Shown piece after piece: positions 10,045 through 17,620 of a stretch of 64,000 bases of DNA. The stretch is taken from the NCBI GenBank assembly GCA_046327715.1, contig JAXLXY010000002.1:62001-126000 (forward strand), read 5' to 3'. The DNA is from JADJOM01 sp046327715. Lineage in GTDB: Bacteria > Gemmatimonadota > Gemmatimonadetes > Gemmatimonadales > GWC2-71-9. The notes below the pieces were generated by a model, which was not told the DNA's origin, ran no database searches, and saw only the letters and a list, made by a program, of their open reading frames with translations. Position numbers and translations under genes: made by a program. How positions within the stretch are numbered: the first letter of the stretch is position 1; each line of letters starts with the position of its first letter.

Positions 10045-10577
10045 GGCAGACCATCCGGGTCGAGCGGCTCCTCCGGGAGTCGGTGGAGACGCCCTACAGC
10101 AACCTGGTCACCCGGACCACGGGGCGGCTGGTGCGCAGCAGCATCGCCCGGGCGCTCGAGGCCGATGGCGCCCCGCTGGCGCTGCTCGACTTCAGCGACG
10201 TGGGCCTCGTGGACTTCAGCTGCGCCGACGAGATCGTGGCCAAGCTGCTGCTCGACCCGCCCACCGGCGCCTACCTGGTGCTGCAGGGGCTCGGCGAGGA
10301 GCAGCTGGAGGCCATCGAGCACGTGCTGCAGCACCACGAACTCGCCGCCCTGGTGCACGACCCCGGGCAGGGCGGCCCCCGCCCGGTGGGCCGGGTGAGC
10401 CCCGACCTGCGCACGGTCTTCTTCCACCTCCGCGAGGCGGGGCCCTCCACCGCCGCCGGCCTGGGCGCCCGCATGGGCTGGGCCCCGGGCCACGCCGCCG
10501 ACGTGCTCGACACCCTGGTCCGGCTGCGGCTGGCCCGGGTCACCGACGGCCTCTACGCCCTCCCCTTCGACGCATGA
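10041..10577 (+). CDS. STAS-like (DUF4325-type) protein with C-terminal winged helix
   Basis: The 178-residue product has a first half typical of STAS-like domains: LALLDFSDVGLVDFSCADEI, where the sheet and the helix after it normally hold a regulated Ser/Thr/Asp; Ser in FSCADE is the candidate site. The last 60 residues (VFFHLREAGPSTAAGLGARM to RVTDGLYALP) resemble a small winged-helix domain that reads like a two-state DNA or protein binding module. Because it follows the GHKL ATPase with an ATGA overlap, I infer that the two form a partner-switch pair. No sigma factor is adjacent, so the output is unknown. Confidence 0.65.
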   Translation: MRQTIRVERLLRESVETPYSNLVTRTTGRLVRSSIARALEADGAPLALLDFSDVGLVDFSCADEIVAKLLLDPPTGAYLVLQGLGEEQLEAIEHVLQHHELAALVHDPGQGGPRPVGRVSPDLRTVFFHLREAGPSTAAGLGARMGWAPGHAADVLDTLVRLRLARVTDGLYALPFDA

Positions 10578-11722
10578 AGCGCAAGCCCGGCCTCGCCACC
10601 CTCGCCGTGCACGGCCAGCCGGCCCGCCGGGGCGACTGGCTGCCGGTCAGCACCCCGATCTACCAGAGCAGCACCTTCACCAACCCGGTGGGGAGCGGCG
10701 AGGAGGTCATGTACACCCGGTACGGGAACAACCCGAACCAGGTCAGCCTGGCCGCGCGCTACGCCGCGCTCGAGGGGGCGGAGGCGGCGCTGTTCGTCTC
10801 CAGCGGCATGGCGGCCACGGCGCTGGCGCACCTCGCGGTGCTGCGGCCCGGGGACCACCTGCTCTCGAGCGCCTGGATCTATGGCGGGACCCGGCGCCTC
10901 TTCGAGGAGGAGTTCGGGCGGCTGGGCATCGACGTGACCTACGTGCAGCCGGACCAGCCGCGGATGTGGCGGCGGTCGGTGCGGAAGAGCACCCGCGCGG
11001 TCTTCGTCGAGACCCCCACCAACCCGCTGATGCGCGTGGTGGACCTCACGCCCATGGCGCAGATCGCGCGGGACTCGGGGCTGGCCCTGCTGGTGGACGC
11101 CACCTTCGCCAGCCCGATCAACTACCGGCCGCTCGAGCACGGGGCCGACATCGTGATCACCAGCGCCACCAAGTACCTCAACGGCCACAGCGACGTGATC
11201 GCCGGCGCGGTGGCCGCCTCGGGATCGATCATCGAGGAAGTGACCCGCCTGATGACGCTGTGGGGCCAGGCGCTCGACCCGCACGCCGCCTGGCTGGTGG
11301 AGCGCGGGATGCGCACCCTCGAGCTCCGGATGGCCCGACACAACGAGAACGGGCTGGCGGTGGCCACCTGGGCCGAGCAGGCCGACGGCATCACCCGGGT
11401 CTGGTACCCCGGGCTCCCCAGCCACCCCGACCACGCCTTCGCGGCCGAGGTGCTCTCGGGCTACGGCGGCATGGTCGGGCTCGAGCTCAAGGGCGGCACC
11501 CGCGCCACCGAGCGGATGCTCCGCAAGCTCAAGCTGATCACCCACGCCCCGAGCCTGGCCGGGGTGGAGAGCCTGGTGTCCGAGCCCCGCCACACCAGCC
11601 ACGTGGCCATGACCGAGGCCGAGCGGGCCCGGCAGGGGATCCCGGACGGCTTCATCCGGCTCTCCTGCGGCATCGAGGACGCGGCCGACATCATCGCCGA
11701 CCTGGCCCAGGCGCTGGGGTAA
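10574..11722 (+). CDS. Trans-sulfuration enzyme family protein (cystathionine synthase/lyase or homoserine sulfhydrylase)
   Basis: This 382-residue PLP enzyme belongs to the Cys/Met metabolism family. Seen are YTRYGNNPNQ near the N-terminus, SSGMAATALAHL (PLP phosphate contact), FVETPTNPLMRVVDL (Asp and Asn near the cofactor), the Schiff-base lysine in SATKYLNGHSDVIAG, and the C-terminal IRLSCGIEDAADI. Members act as cystathionine gamma-synthase, gamma- or beta-lyase, or O-acyl-homoserine sulfhydrylase, and these cannot be separated safely by eye. It is the last gene of the overlapping operon that starts at glk, an unusual context for a sulfur amino-acid enzyme. Confidence 0.85.
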   Translation: MKRKPGLATLAVHGQPARRGDWLPVSTPIYQSSTFTNPVGSGEEVMYTRYGNNPNQVSLAARYAALEGAEAALFVSSGMAATALAHLAVLRPGDHLLSSAWIYGGTRRLFEEEFGRLGIDVTYVQPDQPRMWRRSVRKSTRAVFVETPTNPLMRVVDLTPMAQIARDSGLALLVDATFASPINYRPLEHGADIVITSATKYLNGHSDVIAGAVAASGSIIEEVTRLMTLWGQALDPHAAWLVERGMRTLELRMARHNENGLAVATWAEQADGITRVWYPGLPSHPDHAFAAEVLSGYGGMVGLELKGGTRATERMLRKLKLITHAPSLAGVESLVSEPRHTSHVAMTEAERARQGIPDGFIRLSCGIEDAADIIADLAQALG

Positions 11723-11761
11723 TCGGCCCGGCGGCTCGGCGCCCCGCCCTTGCCGCCTCTG

Positions 11762-11809
11762 CCGCCCTGCCGCCCTACCGCCCTACCGCCCTACCGCCCT
11801 CCCGCCCGA
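11762..11809. repeat. Short tandem repeat, 8-bp unit CCGCCCTA, six units
   Basis: Six head-to-tail 8-bp units (CCGCCCTG, three CCGCCCTA, CCGCCCTC, CCGCCCGA) lie in the 105-nt gap just before the ftsE promoter-like box. It is a simple-sequence tract. Its unit length equals that of the larger repeat at 20302-20429. Confidence 0.7.
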
Positions 11810-11815
11810 CCCTCC

Positions 11816-11821
11816 TATCTT
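11816..11821 (+). promoter_or_regulatory. Candidate leaderless -10 element of ftsE
   Basis: TATCTT ends 6 nt before the GTG at 11828. No Shine-Dalgarno sequence lies between. It decides the start: the longer open frame from 11750 would run through the 8-bp repeat and add a Pro/Leu-rich leader unlike any FtsE. Confidence 0.55.
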
Positions 11822-11827
11822 CCCGGC

Positions 11828-12517
11828 GTGATCCGCTTCTCGCACGTCTTCAAGGACTACCCCAAGGGCGCGGCCCTGAAGAACGTCTCCCTCCACATCG
11901 CGAAGGGCGAGTTCGTCTTCCTTACCGGTCACTCGGGCGCGGGGAAGTCCACCATGCTCAAGCTGATCTACGGCGAGCTGCGCCCCTCGAGCGGCGATGT
12001 GCGGGTCTCCGGCTTCAACATCGCCGAGCTGAACCAGACCGAGCTCCCGCGGCTGCGGCGCCGGCTCGGGATCGTGTTCCAGGACTTCCGCCTGCTGGAG
12101 GACCGCACCGCGGAGGAGAACGTGGCCTTCGCGCTGGAGGTCACCGGGGCGCGCGCCGACGCCATCCCGTCGCGGGTGATGCGGGTGCTCACCCAGGTGG
12201 GCCTGGCCGCCAAGGCCTCCGCCTACCCGCAGGAGCTCTCCGGCGGCGAGCAGCAGCGGGTGGCGATCGCCCGGGCGCTGGTGAACGACCCGACCATCCT
12301 CGTGGCCGACGAACCGACGGGGAACCTCGATGAACGGGCCACCCGCGGCGTGTTCCAGCTGATCCGCGAGATCAACGCCGGCGGGACCGCGGTGGTGATG
12401 GCCACCCATGACCTCGACCTGGTCAAGCAGACCACCTACCGGACGGTCGAGATGCGCGAGGGCGCCGTGGTGTTCGACTCGGGCGTGGACGAGGGCGCGG
12501 GGGAGGTCCACGAATGA
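11828..12517 (+). CDS. ftsE: Cell-division ABC transporter ATP-binding protein FtsE
   Basis: The 229-residue product starting at GTG 11828 has the exact FtsE form: YPKGAALKNVS, Walker A GHSGAGKST (34-42), Q-loop VFQDFRLLEDRT, signature LSGGEQQRVAIARAL, Walker B ILVADEPTGNLD and H-loop ATHD. FtsE pairs with FtsX to control septal peptidoglycan hydrolysis through a periplasmic activator. It overlaps ftsX by 4 nt, and envC follows, so the complete FtsEX-EnvC device is encoded here. Confidence 0.96.
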   Translation: MIRFSHVFKDYPKGAALKNVSLHIAKGEFVFLTGHSGAGKSTMLKLIYGELRPSSGDVRVSGFNIAELNQTELPRLRRRLGIVFQDFRLLEDRTAEENVAFALEVTGARADAIPSRVMRVLTQVGLAAKASAYPQELSGGEQQRVAIARALVNDPTILVADEPTGNLDERATRGVFQLIREINAGGTAVVMATHDLDLVKQTTYRTVEMREGAVVFDSGVDEGAGEVHE

Positions 12518-13383
12518 GGCTGCTCGTCCGCGAGGCCCTGCTCGCCTTCCGCCGCGCCCCGCTGCTCTCGGCGCTCTCCATCACCACCATCGGCTTCTCG
12601 CTCTACGCCGTGGGGCTGTTCGCCCTGGTGGCCGTGAACCTGCGCGAGGCGCTGCGCGGGGTGGAGCAGCGGGTGGAGGTGGTGGCGTACCTGCTCCGCG
12701 GCACGCCCCCCGAGACCATCGCCCAGGCCTCCCAGGACATCGCCGCCTTCCCCGAGGTGGCGCGGGTGACCTTCGTGAGCGAGGACGAGGCGCTCAAGCG
12801 GGCCCGGGCCGAGCTGGTGGAGTTCCGCGACGCCTACCGGGACCTGGCGGTGAACCCGCTCCCCGCCTCGCTCGAGATCCAGCTCAAGGACGGCTACCGC
12901 ACCGGCGAGCACACCGCCGCCGTGGCCGACCGCCTGCGCGGGTACAGCTTCATCGACGACGTGCGCTACGGCCGCGAGTGGGTGGAGAAGCTCGACCGGC
13001 TGCGCAACATCGCGGGGATCGTGGGGCTCACCATCGGGCTCGCCTTCGCCGCCGTGGCGGTGGTGATCATCGGGGTCACCATCCGGATCACGGTGCTGCA
13101 GCGCTCCCGCGAGATCGCCATCATGCGGCTGGTGGGCGCCACCCGCGGCTTCATCCGCGGGCCCTTCCTCCTCGAGGGGGCGCTCAAGGGGCTGTTCGGC
13201 GGGCTGGTCGCGATCGGCCTCTCGTACGGCACCTACCTGATGTTCCGCGGCCAGATCGAACTCGCCACCTCCGGCATCGTCTTCCTGCAGCCGCCCCAGC
13301 TCGCCATGGGGGTGCTGTTCGGCGTGGCCATCGGGCTCGGCGGCAGCCTGGTGAGCGTGGGCCGGCACCTCCGGAATGTCTAG
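12514..13383 (+). CDS. ftsX: Cell-division protein FtsX
   Basis: The 289-residue permease shows the FtsX layout. TM1 is near residues 20-45 (LSITTIGFSLYAVGLFALVAV) and is followed by a periplasmic domain of about 120 residues (VEVVAYLLRGTPPETI to VRYGREWVEKL). Three C-terminal TM helices carry SREIAIMRLVGATRGFIRGPF, the loop that contacts FtsE. The large periplasmic loop recruits EnvC or a similar hydrolase activator. It starts with ATGA overlapping ftsE and overlaps the start of the coiled-coil protein EnvC by 8 nt. Confidence 0.95.
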   Translation: MRLLVREALLAFRRAPLLSALSITTIGFSLYAVGLFALVAVNLREALRGVEQRVEVVAYLLRGTPPETIAQASQDIAAFPEVARVTFVSEDEALKRARAELVEFRDAYRDLAVNPLPASLEIQLKDGYRTGEHTAAVADRLRGYSFIDDVRYGREWVEKLDRLRNIAGIVGLTIGLAFAAVAVVIIGVTIRITVLQRSREIAIMRLVGATRGFIRGPFLLEGALKGLFGGLVAIGLSYGTYLMFRGQIELATSGIVFLQPPQLAMGVLFGVAIGLGGSLVSVGRHLRNV

Positions 13384-14593
13384 CGCGGCGGTCCGCCCGG
13401 CCGGGCGCGCGGGCCGCCTCGCCTGGCGCCTCGGCCTGCTGCTCGCCGCGCTCGCCTCCGGGAGCGCCCCCCTCCGCGCCCAGAACGACCTCGAGGACTC
13501 CCGCCGCCGGCTGGAGGAGATCCGGCGCGAGCGGGAGCGGCTGGAGCGGGAGCGCACCCGGCTCCGGGGCGAGGTGCACGACCTCGGCGAGGAGCTCGAC
13601 AACCTGGAGCGCCAGCGGCGGAGCACCAACCGCATCGTCAACGAGCTCGAGACCCAGATCGGCGGGCTCAACTCGCACGTGGACCAGTCCAGCGCGTCGC
13701 TGGCGCTGGCGCAGGACAACCTGGCCGAGAAGCGGGCGGTGCTGGCCCGGCGCCTGGCGGAGATCTACAAGCGCGGCCGGCTGTATACCTTCGAGGTGCT
13801 GGTCGCGGCGCAGTCCTTCGGCGACCTGCTCTCCCGCTACAAGTACCTCTACCTGCAGTCGCGGCAGGACAAGTCGCTGCTGGCCGACGTCGAGAAGCTG
13901 ACCATCCAGGTCGAGCGGCGGCGGCGGGAGATCCTGCAGGTGCGCACCCAGCTCGACCAGAGCCGGTCGGAGCGGGAAGCGGAGCTCCGGCGCTATTCCA
14001 ACCTGGTGGACGAGCGGGCCAGCCGGCTCAACGAGGCCCGGCGCACCGCCCGGACCACCGAGCAGCGGCTCTCGGCGCTGGAGCGCGACGAGTCGCGCCT
14101 CAACGACCTGCTGGCGGAGCTGGAGCGGGCGCGGCGCAACACCCAGCCCCGGGTGCCGGCGGCGGGGGCGGGACCCGCCACGCTCACCACCGCCGACATC
14201 GGCAAGCTCGACTGGCCGGTGGAGGGGCCGATCCTGACCCGCTTCGGGCCCGAGACGCTCGGCTCCGGGGCCACGATCGTCAACAACGGCATCCGGATCG
14301 GGGCCCCGGAGGGCACGGCGGTGCGCGCCGTGGAGGCCGGCACGGTGGAGCGGGTGCAGTCGCTCGGCACCTACGGGCTCACCATCTTCCTGGCCCATGG
14401 CAACGGCTACCGGTCGCTCTACATGCAGCTGACCGAGGCCAAGGTGGCGGCGGGTGAACGGGTGACCAAGGGGCAGGTGCTCGGGACGGTCGGCGGGGGC
14501 AACACCGACCAGGGTCCGCACCTCGAGTTCCAGATCCGGGGCGAGGACGGCATCGCCCTGGACCCGGCCGACTGGCTCAAGCGGCGGCGCTAG
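13376..14593 (+). CDS. envC: EnvC-like murein hydrolase activator (coiled coil plus degenerate LytM)
   Basis: The 405-residue secreted protein has a signal peptide ending near PLRAQ, a long charged coiled coil from about residue 37 to 260, and a C-terminal M23/LytM domain from about 280. The domain is catalytically dead: the zinc motif H-x-G-x-D is N-N-G-I-R (303-307), YxHL is YMQL, and the last HxH is HLE (382-384). E. coli EnvC has the same kind of loss and activates amidases instead of cutting peptidoglycan. Together with its place directly after ftsX, this argues strongly for an FtsEX-gated amidase activator. Its stop overlaps by 4 nt the stop of the convergent GGDEF gene. Confidence 0.88.
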   Translation: MSSAAVRPAGRAGRLAWRLGLLLAALASGSAPLRAQNDLEDSRRRLEEIRRERERLERERTRLRGEVHDLGEELDNLERQRRSTNRIVNELETQIGGLNSHVDQSSASLALAQDNLAEKRAVLARRLAEIYKRGRLYTFEVLVAAQSFGDLLSRYKYLYLQSRQDKSLLADVEKLTIQVERRRREILQVRTQLDQSRSEREAELRRYSNLVDERASRLNEARRTARTTEQRLSALERDESRLNDLLAELERARRNTQPRVPAAGAGPATLTTADIGKLDWPVEGPILTRFGPETLGSGATIVNNGIRIGAPEGTAVRAVEAGTVERVQSLGTYGLTIFLAHGNGYRSLYMQLTEAKVAAGERVTKGQVLGTVGGGNTDQGPHLEFQIRGEDGIALDPADWLKRRR

Positions 14594-16029
14594 GCGGCGA
14601 CGGTATCCGCGGTGCCGATGCGGCCGTCGGTCTGGGCCTTGCCCCGGAGCAGGGCCGCCTCGACCAGGGCAAAGAGGTCCTGGGTCTCGCTGGCGGCGGG
14701 ATGGGGGAAGGTGACGATGCCGGCGGAGAGCGCCGGCCGGTCGTCGCGCCCGAGGTCGGGGAAGTCATGGGCCTCGATGCGCTCGCGCACCCGCCCGATC
14801 GAGGCCCGCGCGCCCACCAGGTCGGTCTCGGGCAGCAGCAGCGCGAACTCGTCGCCGCCATAGCGGCCCACGAAATCCGGTGCCCGGACCTCCTTGAGCA
14901 GCAGCCCGCCCAGCTCCGCCATGACCCGGTCCCCCACGACGTTGCCGAACTGCTCGTTGTAGCGGCGCAGGTGGTCCACGTCGAGCAGCACCAGGGAGAA
15001 GGTGAGGGCGTAGCGGCGCGCCCGCTGGAACTCCTCCTGGATGCGCCGGTCGAGGGCATCGAGGTTGCCGCAGCCGGTGAGCATGTCCGTGGCGAGCGCG
15101 CTGGCCTGCCGCCGCGCGATGCCGGCCCGGCGCTCCTCGTTCTCCAGCATCCGCGCCGCGGCCCGCAGCAGGCGCTCCGCGAACCCGAGCTGCTCGGCGG
15201 TGAGCGGCGGATCCTCGCGGCGGGTGCGCAGCAGGAAGACGCCGGCGGGCTTCCCGTGGAGGTTCACCGGGATCACCGCCACGCTGCGCACGTCGGCGGC
15301 GACGCCGAGGTCCTGCCAGACCGGCCGGATCTCCTCGAAGAATGCGTGCTGTTCGAGGTCCGGGATGAAGACCGTCTTCTCGGTGCGGAGCGCCTCGCGG
15401 ATCTCGGGGTAGCGGTAGAGGTCCACCCGGAGGTCGCGGGTGGCGGGCTTCTCGCACACGGCCACCACGCGGCCGTAGCGTTCCCAGGGCGAGGCCAGCA
15501 GGAAGGAGCAGCGGGGCAGCTCGAGCGCCAGGCCGACCCGGCGCACGAGGGTCTCGACGATGGTGTCGGAGCGGAGTGCCGAGGAGAGTTCCTCGAGGAT
15601 GTCGAACATGAGCTCCTGGCGCCACACGACCTCCCGCTCCGGGACCGGGGTCCCGTTGCGGCGGAGCCGGGCCCCGACGCGCGCGGTGAGTTCCTGCAGG
15701 TGCACCGGGGCCATCATCGCGTCATCGGCCCCCATGAGGAGGGCCTTGGCGGCGCCGTCGGGATCGTGCTCGCCGAGGACCACCACCCGCGGGATGGCGT
15801 ACCAGGCCTCCCCGGCCAGGGTGGTCAGGGCCTGCTCCAGGTGGGCGTCGGCCTTGCGGGCAGTGAGCAGCACCAGGTCGGGCGCGGCCGCAGGGGGGTG
15901 CTCCACCGCGGATCCCTGGGCCTCGAGCAGGTGGTAGCCCCCGCGCGCCAAGGCGCGCTCCAGCCCGGTGGGGCGTGAAGCGGCATCGCCGAGCAGCAGG
16001 ATCCGGCGCGGAGCGGGAGTGTCGGTCAC
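14590..16029 (-). CDS. Diguanylate cyclase: pseudo-receiver, GAF and GGDEF domains
   Basis: The 479-residue protein has three parts. Residues 8-125 look like a response-regulator receiver, but the phosphoacceptor position is Thr56 (PDLVLLT instead of ...LLD) and the conserved Lys-Pro is lost (APVH), so it should not be phosphorylated. Residues 140-305 fit a GAF domain. Residues 315-479 form a GGDEF domain with intact GGDEF at 391-395 and an RAPD I-site exactly five residues before it, so it should make c-di-GMP with product inhibition. It starts with GTG. It is a single gene, divergent from nfo and convergent with envC. Confidence 0.88.
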   Translation of the reverse strand: MTDTPAPRRILLLGDAASRPTGLERALARGGYHLLEAQGSAVEHPPAAAPDLVLLTARKADAHLEQALTTLAGEAWYAIPRVVVLGEHDPDGAAKALLMGADDAMMAPVHLQELTARVGARLRRNGTPVPEREVVWRQELMFDILEELSSALRSDTIVETLVRRVGLALELPRCSFLLASPWERYGRVVAVCEKPATRDLRVDLYRYPEIREALRTEKTVFIPDLEQHAFFEEIRPVWQDLGVAADVRSVAVIPVNLHGKPAGVFLLRTRREDPPLTAEQLGFAERLLRAAARMLENEERRAGIARRQASALATDMLTGCGNLDALDRRIQEEFQRARRYALTFSLVLLDVDHLRRYNEQFGNVVGDRVMAELGGLLLKEVRAPDFVGRYGGDEFALLLPETDLVGARASIGRVRERIEAHDFPDLGRDDRPALSAGIVTFPHPAASETQDLFALVEAALLRGKAQTDGRIGTADTVAA

Positions 16030-16060
16030 GTGTCTGAGGGGTCCCGGCGTGGCGGCCGGA

Positions 16061-16066
16061 ATCGTA
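16061..16066 (-). promoter_or_regulatory. Possible -10 element of the diguanylate cyclase gene
   Basis: On the minus strand the hexamer reads TACGAT, 31 nt before the GTG at 16029. It fits TAnnnT but no -35 is evident. This is a weak call. Confidence 0.3.
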
Positions 16067-16100
16067 GCCGGGCCAGTGATCCTGTCAAGGAATTGCGAAC

Positions 16101-16991
16101 ATGAAGAAGACCCCCGCGAAGGTCGCGGAGATGCTGGGTGCCCATGTCTCGACCCAGGGCGGCGTGCACACCGCGCCGGCCCGGGCCGAGGCCATCGGCG
16201 CCACCGCGCTCCAGCTGTTCACCAAGACCCCGAACCAGTGGCGCGAGCCAACGATCACGCCGGAGGTCCGGGAGGCATTCCAGCAGGAGCTCGAACGTAC
16301 CGGGATTCGGGCCGTCGTGTCGCATGATTCATACCTGATCAACCTCGCAAGTCCTGATGCGGAGCTAAGTAAGCGCTCCGTCGCGTCTTTCACCGCGGAG
16401 CTGGAGCGATGTGAGAGCCTTGGCATCCCCTACGTGGTGTCGCATCCGGGCAACTATATGGATGGTTCATCCAGCGGTTTGGCGCGGAACGCCGACAACT
16501 ACGCCCGGTGCCTGGACCGGGTGCCAGGCCGGGTCATGGTCCTGCTGGAGACCACCGCCGGCACCGGCACCGCCCTGGGGGCACGGTTCGAGGAGCTCGC
16601 CGCCCTGCGTGCGGCCATCCCCGCGCCCCACCGGGACCGGGTCGGCTATTGCGCCGACACCTGTCACCTGTTCTCCGCCGGCTACGACCTGCTGCATGAT
16701 TATGACGGGGTCTGGAAGCAGTGGGAGGCCTGCCTGGGCCTGCGGCACCTGCGCTGCCTGCACCTCAACGACTCGAAGACGCCCTTCGGCTCGCACCGGG
16801 ACCGCCACGAGCTGATCGCCGAGGGCAGCCTCGGCGCGGCGCCGTTCCGGCGGATCATGACCGATCCCCGGTTCGCGGCGGTGATCAAGATCCTCGAGAC
16901 CCCCAAGGGCGAGGACATGGTGACGCTGGACCGCAAGATGCTGCGGCGGCTGCGTGCGTATGCCCGGGCCGGCCGTCGTCCCCCACGTTGA
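16101..16991 (+). CDS. nfo: Endonuclease IV (deoxyribonuclease IV, AP endonuclease)
   Basis: The 296-residue TIM-barrel protein matches EndoIV: GAHVSTQGGVHTAP at the start, TKTPNQWRE, VVSHDSYLINLASP, VSHPGNY, LLETTAGTGTALG, YCADTCHLFSAGYD, LHLNDSKTPFGSHRDRHE and ILETPKG. The His, Glu and Asp ligands of the three-zinc site are all present. It cuts the DNA backbone 5' of abasic sites in base excision repair. AAGGA lies 9 nt before the ATG. The stretch around 16310-16480 is visibly less GC-rich than the rest of the gene. Confidence 0.95.
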   Translation: MKKTPAKVAEMLGAHVSTQGGVHTAPARAEAIGATALQLFTKTPNQWREPTITPEVREAFQQELERTGIRAVVSHDSYLINLASPDAELSKRSVASFTAELERCESLGIPYVVSHPGNYMDGSSSGLARNADNYARCLDRVPGRVMVLLETTAGTGTALGARFEELAALRAAIPAPHRDRVGYCADTCHLFSAGYDLLHDYDGVWKQWEACLGLRHLRCLHLNDSKTPFGSHRDRHELIAEGSLGAAPFRRIMTDPRFAAVIKILETPKGEDMVTLDRKMLRRLRAYARAGRRPPR

Positions 16992-17023
16992 CCCTCCCCC
17001 CTTCGGACGGCATCTTACGCGCC

Positions 17024-17620
17024 ATGCGCACCCTTCCTGCAGCCTTGACGCTCGCGTTCCTGCTCCCGGCCGCCGCCGCCGGGCAGGCCCGCTACAGCCT
17101 GACCGTCGGCGCCACCGGCGGCACCCGCCTCGCGACCGACCGGATCTTCCGGGACATCCAGGTGACCCAGGCGATCGCCCCGACGATCACGCTGGGCGCC
17201 TCGCTCCCCGTCTCCCCCCGTGAGCGCGCGGGGATCGAGGTGGCGCTTGGCTTCGGCCAGACCCGGATCAAGGAGACCGGCCTGCCCACGGCGGACGGTG
17301 CCGGCTTCCGGACGCTGTCGGTGACCGGCGGCGTCCAGGGGCCGGTGTTCGGCCCGATCGGCTACCGCTTCGGCGCCGGCATCCTCAAGTACCTGCCGGA
17401 CAAGGAAGGGATCTTCCGGCAGGGGGGCCCCACGCTGCTGGTGCTCTCGGGCGGGGCCGACATCCGGATCCCGATCCCGGCACCCGTGGGCTTCGTGGCC
17501 CGGATCCGGTACGACTACCAGCGCTTCAACACCGACGAACTGCAGGCGACCGGCTTCGCGCGCACGCAGGATGTGCACCGGGTCGGCGTCGGCCTTGGCA
17601 TCGAGTACCAGCGCAAATGA
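17024..17620 (+). CDS. Secreted beta-barrel-like protein of unknown function
   Basis: The 198-residue product starts with a clear signal peptide (MRTLPAALTLAFLLPAAAAG). The rest is rich in alternating polar and hydrophobic residues and Gly, with repeated short strands (YSLTVGATGG, PTITLGASLP, YRFGAGILKY, RVGVGLGIEYQRK). It ends in a strand with a terminal basic residue, as in small outer-membrane barrels. I do not recognise a named family. CATCTT stands 7 nt before the ATG, a weaker version of the recurring start-proximal box. It overlaps by 4 nt the next gene, a metzincin-like lipoprotein. Confidence 0.65.
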   Translation: MRTLPAALTLAFLLPAAAAGQARYSLTVGATGGTRLATDRIFRDIQVTQAIAPTITLGASLPVSPRERAGIEVALGFGQTRIKETGLPTADGAGFRTLSVTGGVQGPVFGPIGYRFGAGILKYLPDKEGIFRQGGPTLLVLSGGADIRIPIPAPVGFVARIRYDYQRFNTDELQATGFARTQDVHRVGVGLGIEYQRK

